Positions 13,820-14,142 of a stretch of DNA of 14,142 nucleotides are shown here, one piece after another. The stretch covers positions 1-14,142 of the forward strand of contig DASYQV010000183.1 in assembly GCA_036005125.1 (NCBI GenBank). The letters are read 5' to 3'. Both the position numbers and the translations under genes were made by a program. The notes beneath the pieces were generated by a model. It ran no database searches. It was not told the origin of the DNA and worked only from the letters and a program-made list of their open reading frames with translations. This DNA comes from DASYQV01 sp036005125. Its GTDB lineage: Bacteria; Acidobacteriota; Vicinamibacteria; Vicinamibacterales; UBA2999. Numbering within the stretch: position 1 is the stretch's first letter; each line of letters begins with the position of its first letter.

Positions 13820-14142
13820 ATGGCCAAACCACACGATGCCGACCGGACGCTCGACCTCGCGCGGCGCGCTGAGGCGCTCGCCGCCCGGCTTCCGGCAAGC
13901 GGCACCTCATTTGCCGACGATCTACCGGGCTTCGACACGGAGTTCCGCGAGCTCGTGGACGCGGTCCGCCAACTCGATGCGCGGTTCGCGTTCGACCGCG
14001 ACGGACGACCGGCAGCGGTCGAAACCATACGCGCCGCGCTCCCGGGAATCGAGCGCGAACTGCTCGATGCCGTGCTCGACGATCACATGTGCGAGGTCAG
14101 AGCGATTCAGGAGGCCTTGTACCTGGTGGTGCTGACGCAGCG
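13820..14142 (+). CDS. Unrecognised soluble protein, 5' part only
   Basis: The frame is open from ATG 13820 to the window edge (107 full codons, no stop), so the gene is cut. The visible part begins MAKPHDADRTLDLARRAEAL, is highly charged and mostly helical in character, with no signal peptide or membrane segment, and includes ERELLDAVLDDHMCEVRAIQ near residues 79-98. No domain is recognised. It starts seven bases after the six-TM gene's stop on the same strand, with codon use like its neighbours. A minus-strand frame at 13723-14028 over the same bases has low-complexity Ser/Arg composition and looks spurious. Confidence 0.7.
   Translation, partial: MAKPHDADRTLDLARRAEALAARLPASGTSFADDLPGFDTEFRELVDAVRQLDARFAFDRDGRPAAVETIRAALPGIERELLDAVLDDHMCEVRAIQEALYLVVLTQ

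Overview
The window is high-GC bacterial chromosomal DNA with densely packed protein genes, short overlapping operons and intergenic spaces filled with 7-bp tandem repeats and palindromes. The gene content (diheme cytochrome c, DUF3761-type secreted protein, GAF kinase with a REC-PP2C partner, APC permease with a stress-protein-like domain) and the heptamer repeats suggest Acidobacteriota, perhaps Vicinamibacteria. That placement is inference from gene style, not from a marker gene. I see no rRNA, tRNA, CRISPR array, transposase or phage gene.

Layout. 1-309 is non-coding and carries a near-perfect 30-bp inverted repeat. 310-705 (+) encodes a small YjbR/MmcQ-fold protein. 921-4427 (+) is the most striking gene: one 1168-residue polypeptide that reads as an APC-type permease, a universal-stress-protein-like cytosolic region and a complete MgtE magnesium channel (N domain, CBS pair, membrane pore). 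Its stop codon runs into a heptamer array (4427-4568) that fills the convergent junction with a diheme c-type cytochrome gene (4572-5558, -). Divergent from the cytochrome gene are a GAF-GAF histidine kinase (5666-7414, +) and, overlapping by ATGA, a response regulator with a PP2C/RsbU-type phosphatase output (7411-8538, +). A second heptamer region (8531-8650) fills the next convergent junction.

From 11754 leftward to 8636 lie three minus-strand genes: a GT4 glycosyltransferase, a membrane-anchored NodB-type polysaccharide deacetylase (GTGA overlap), and, after a 124-base palindrome-rich gap, a LPG-synthase/AglD-type flippase-like membrane protein. They look like a small envelope-glycan or glycolipid pathway. 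Divergent from them, 11922-12182 (+) encodes a small secreted DUF3761-like protein.

12183-12646 has no gene but is packed with nested palindromes, including a 20-bp terminal inverted repeat enclosing several hairpins. The right end holds a translationally compact trio (12647 to the edge, +): a one-TM protein with a TPR-like region, a six-TM protein and the start of an unrecognised soluble protein.

How they work together: the kinase and phosphatase form a self-contained sensory relay that probably feeds a partner-switch located elsewhere, the GT4/deacetylase/flippase genes form one biosynthetic unit, and the permease-MgtE fusion stands alone as a possible new coupling of solute transport to magnesium status.
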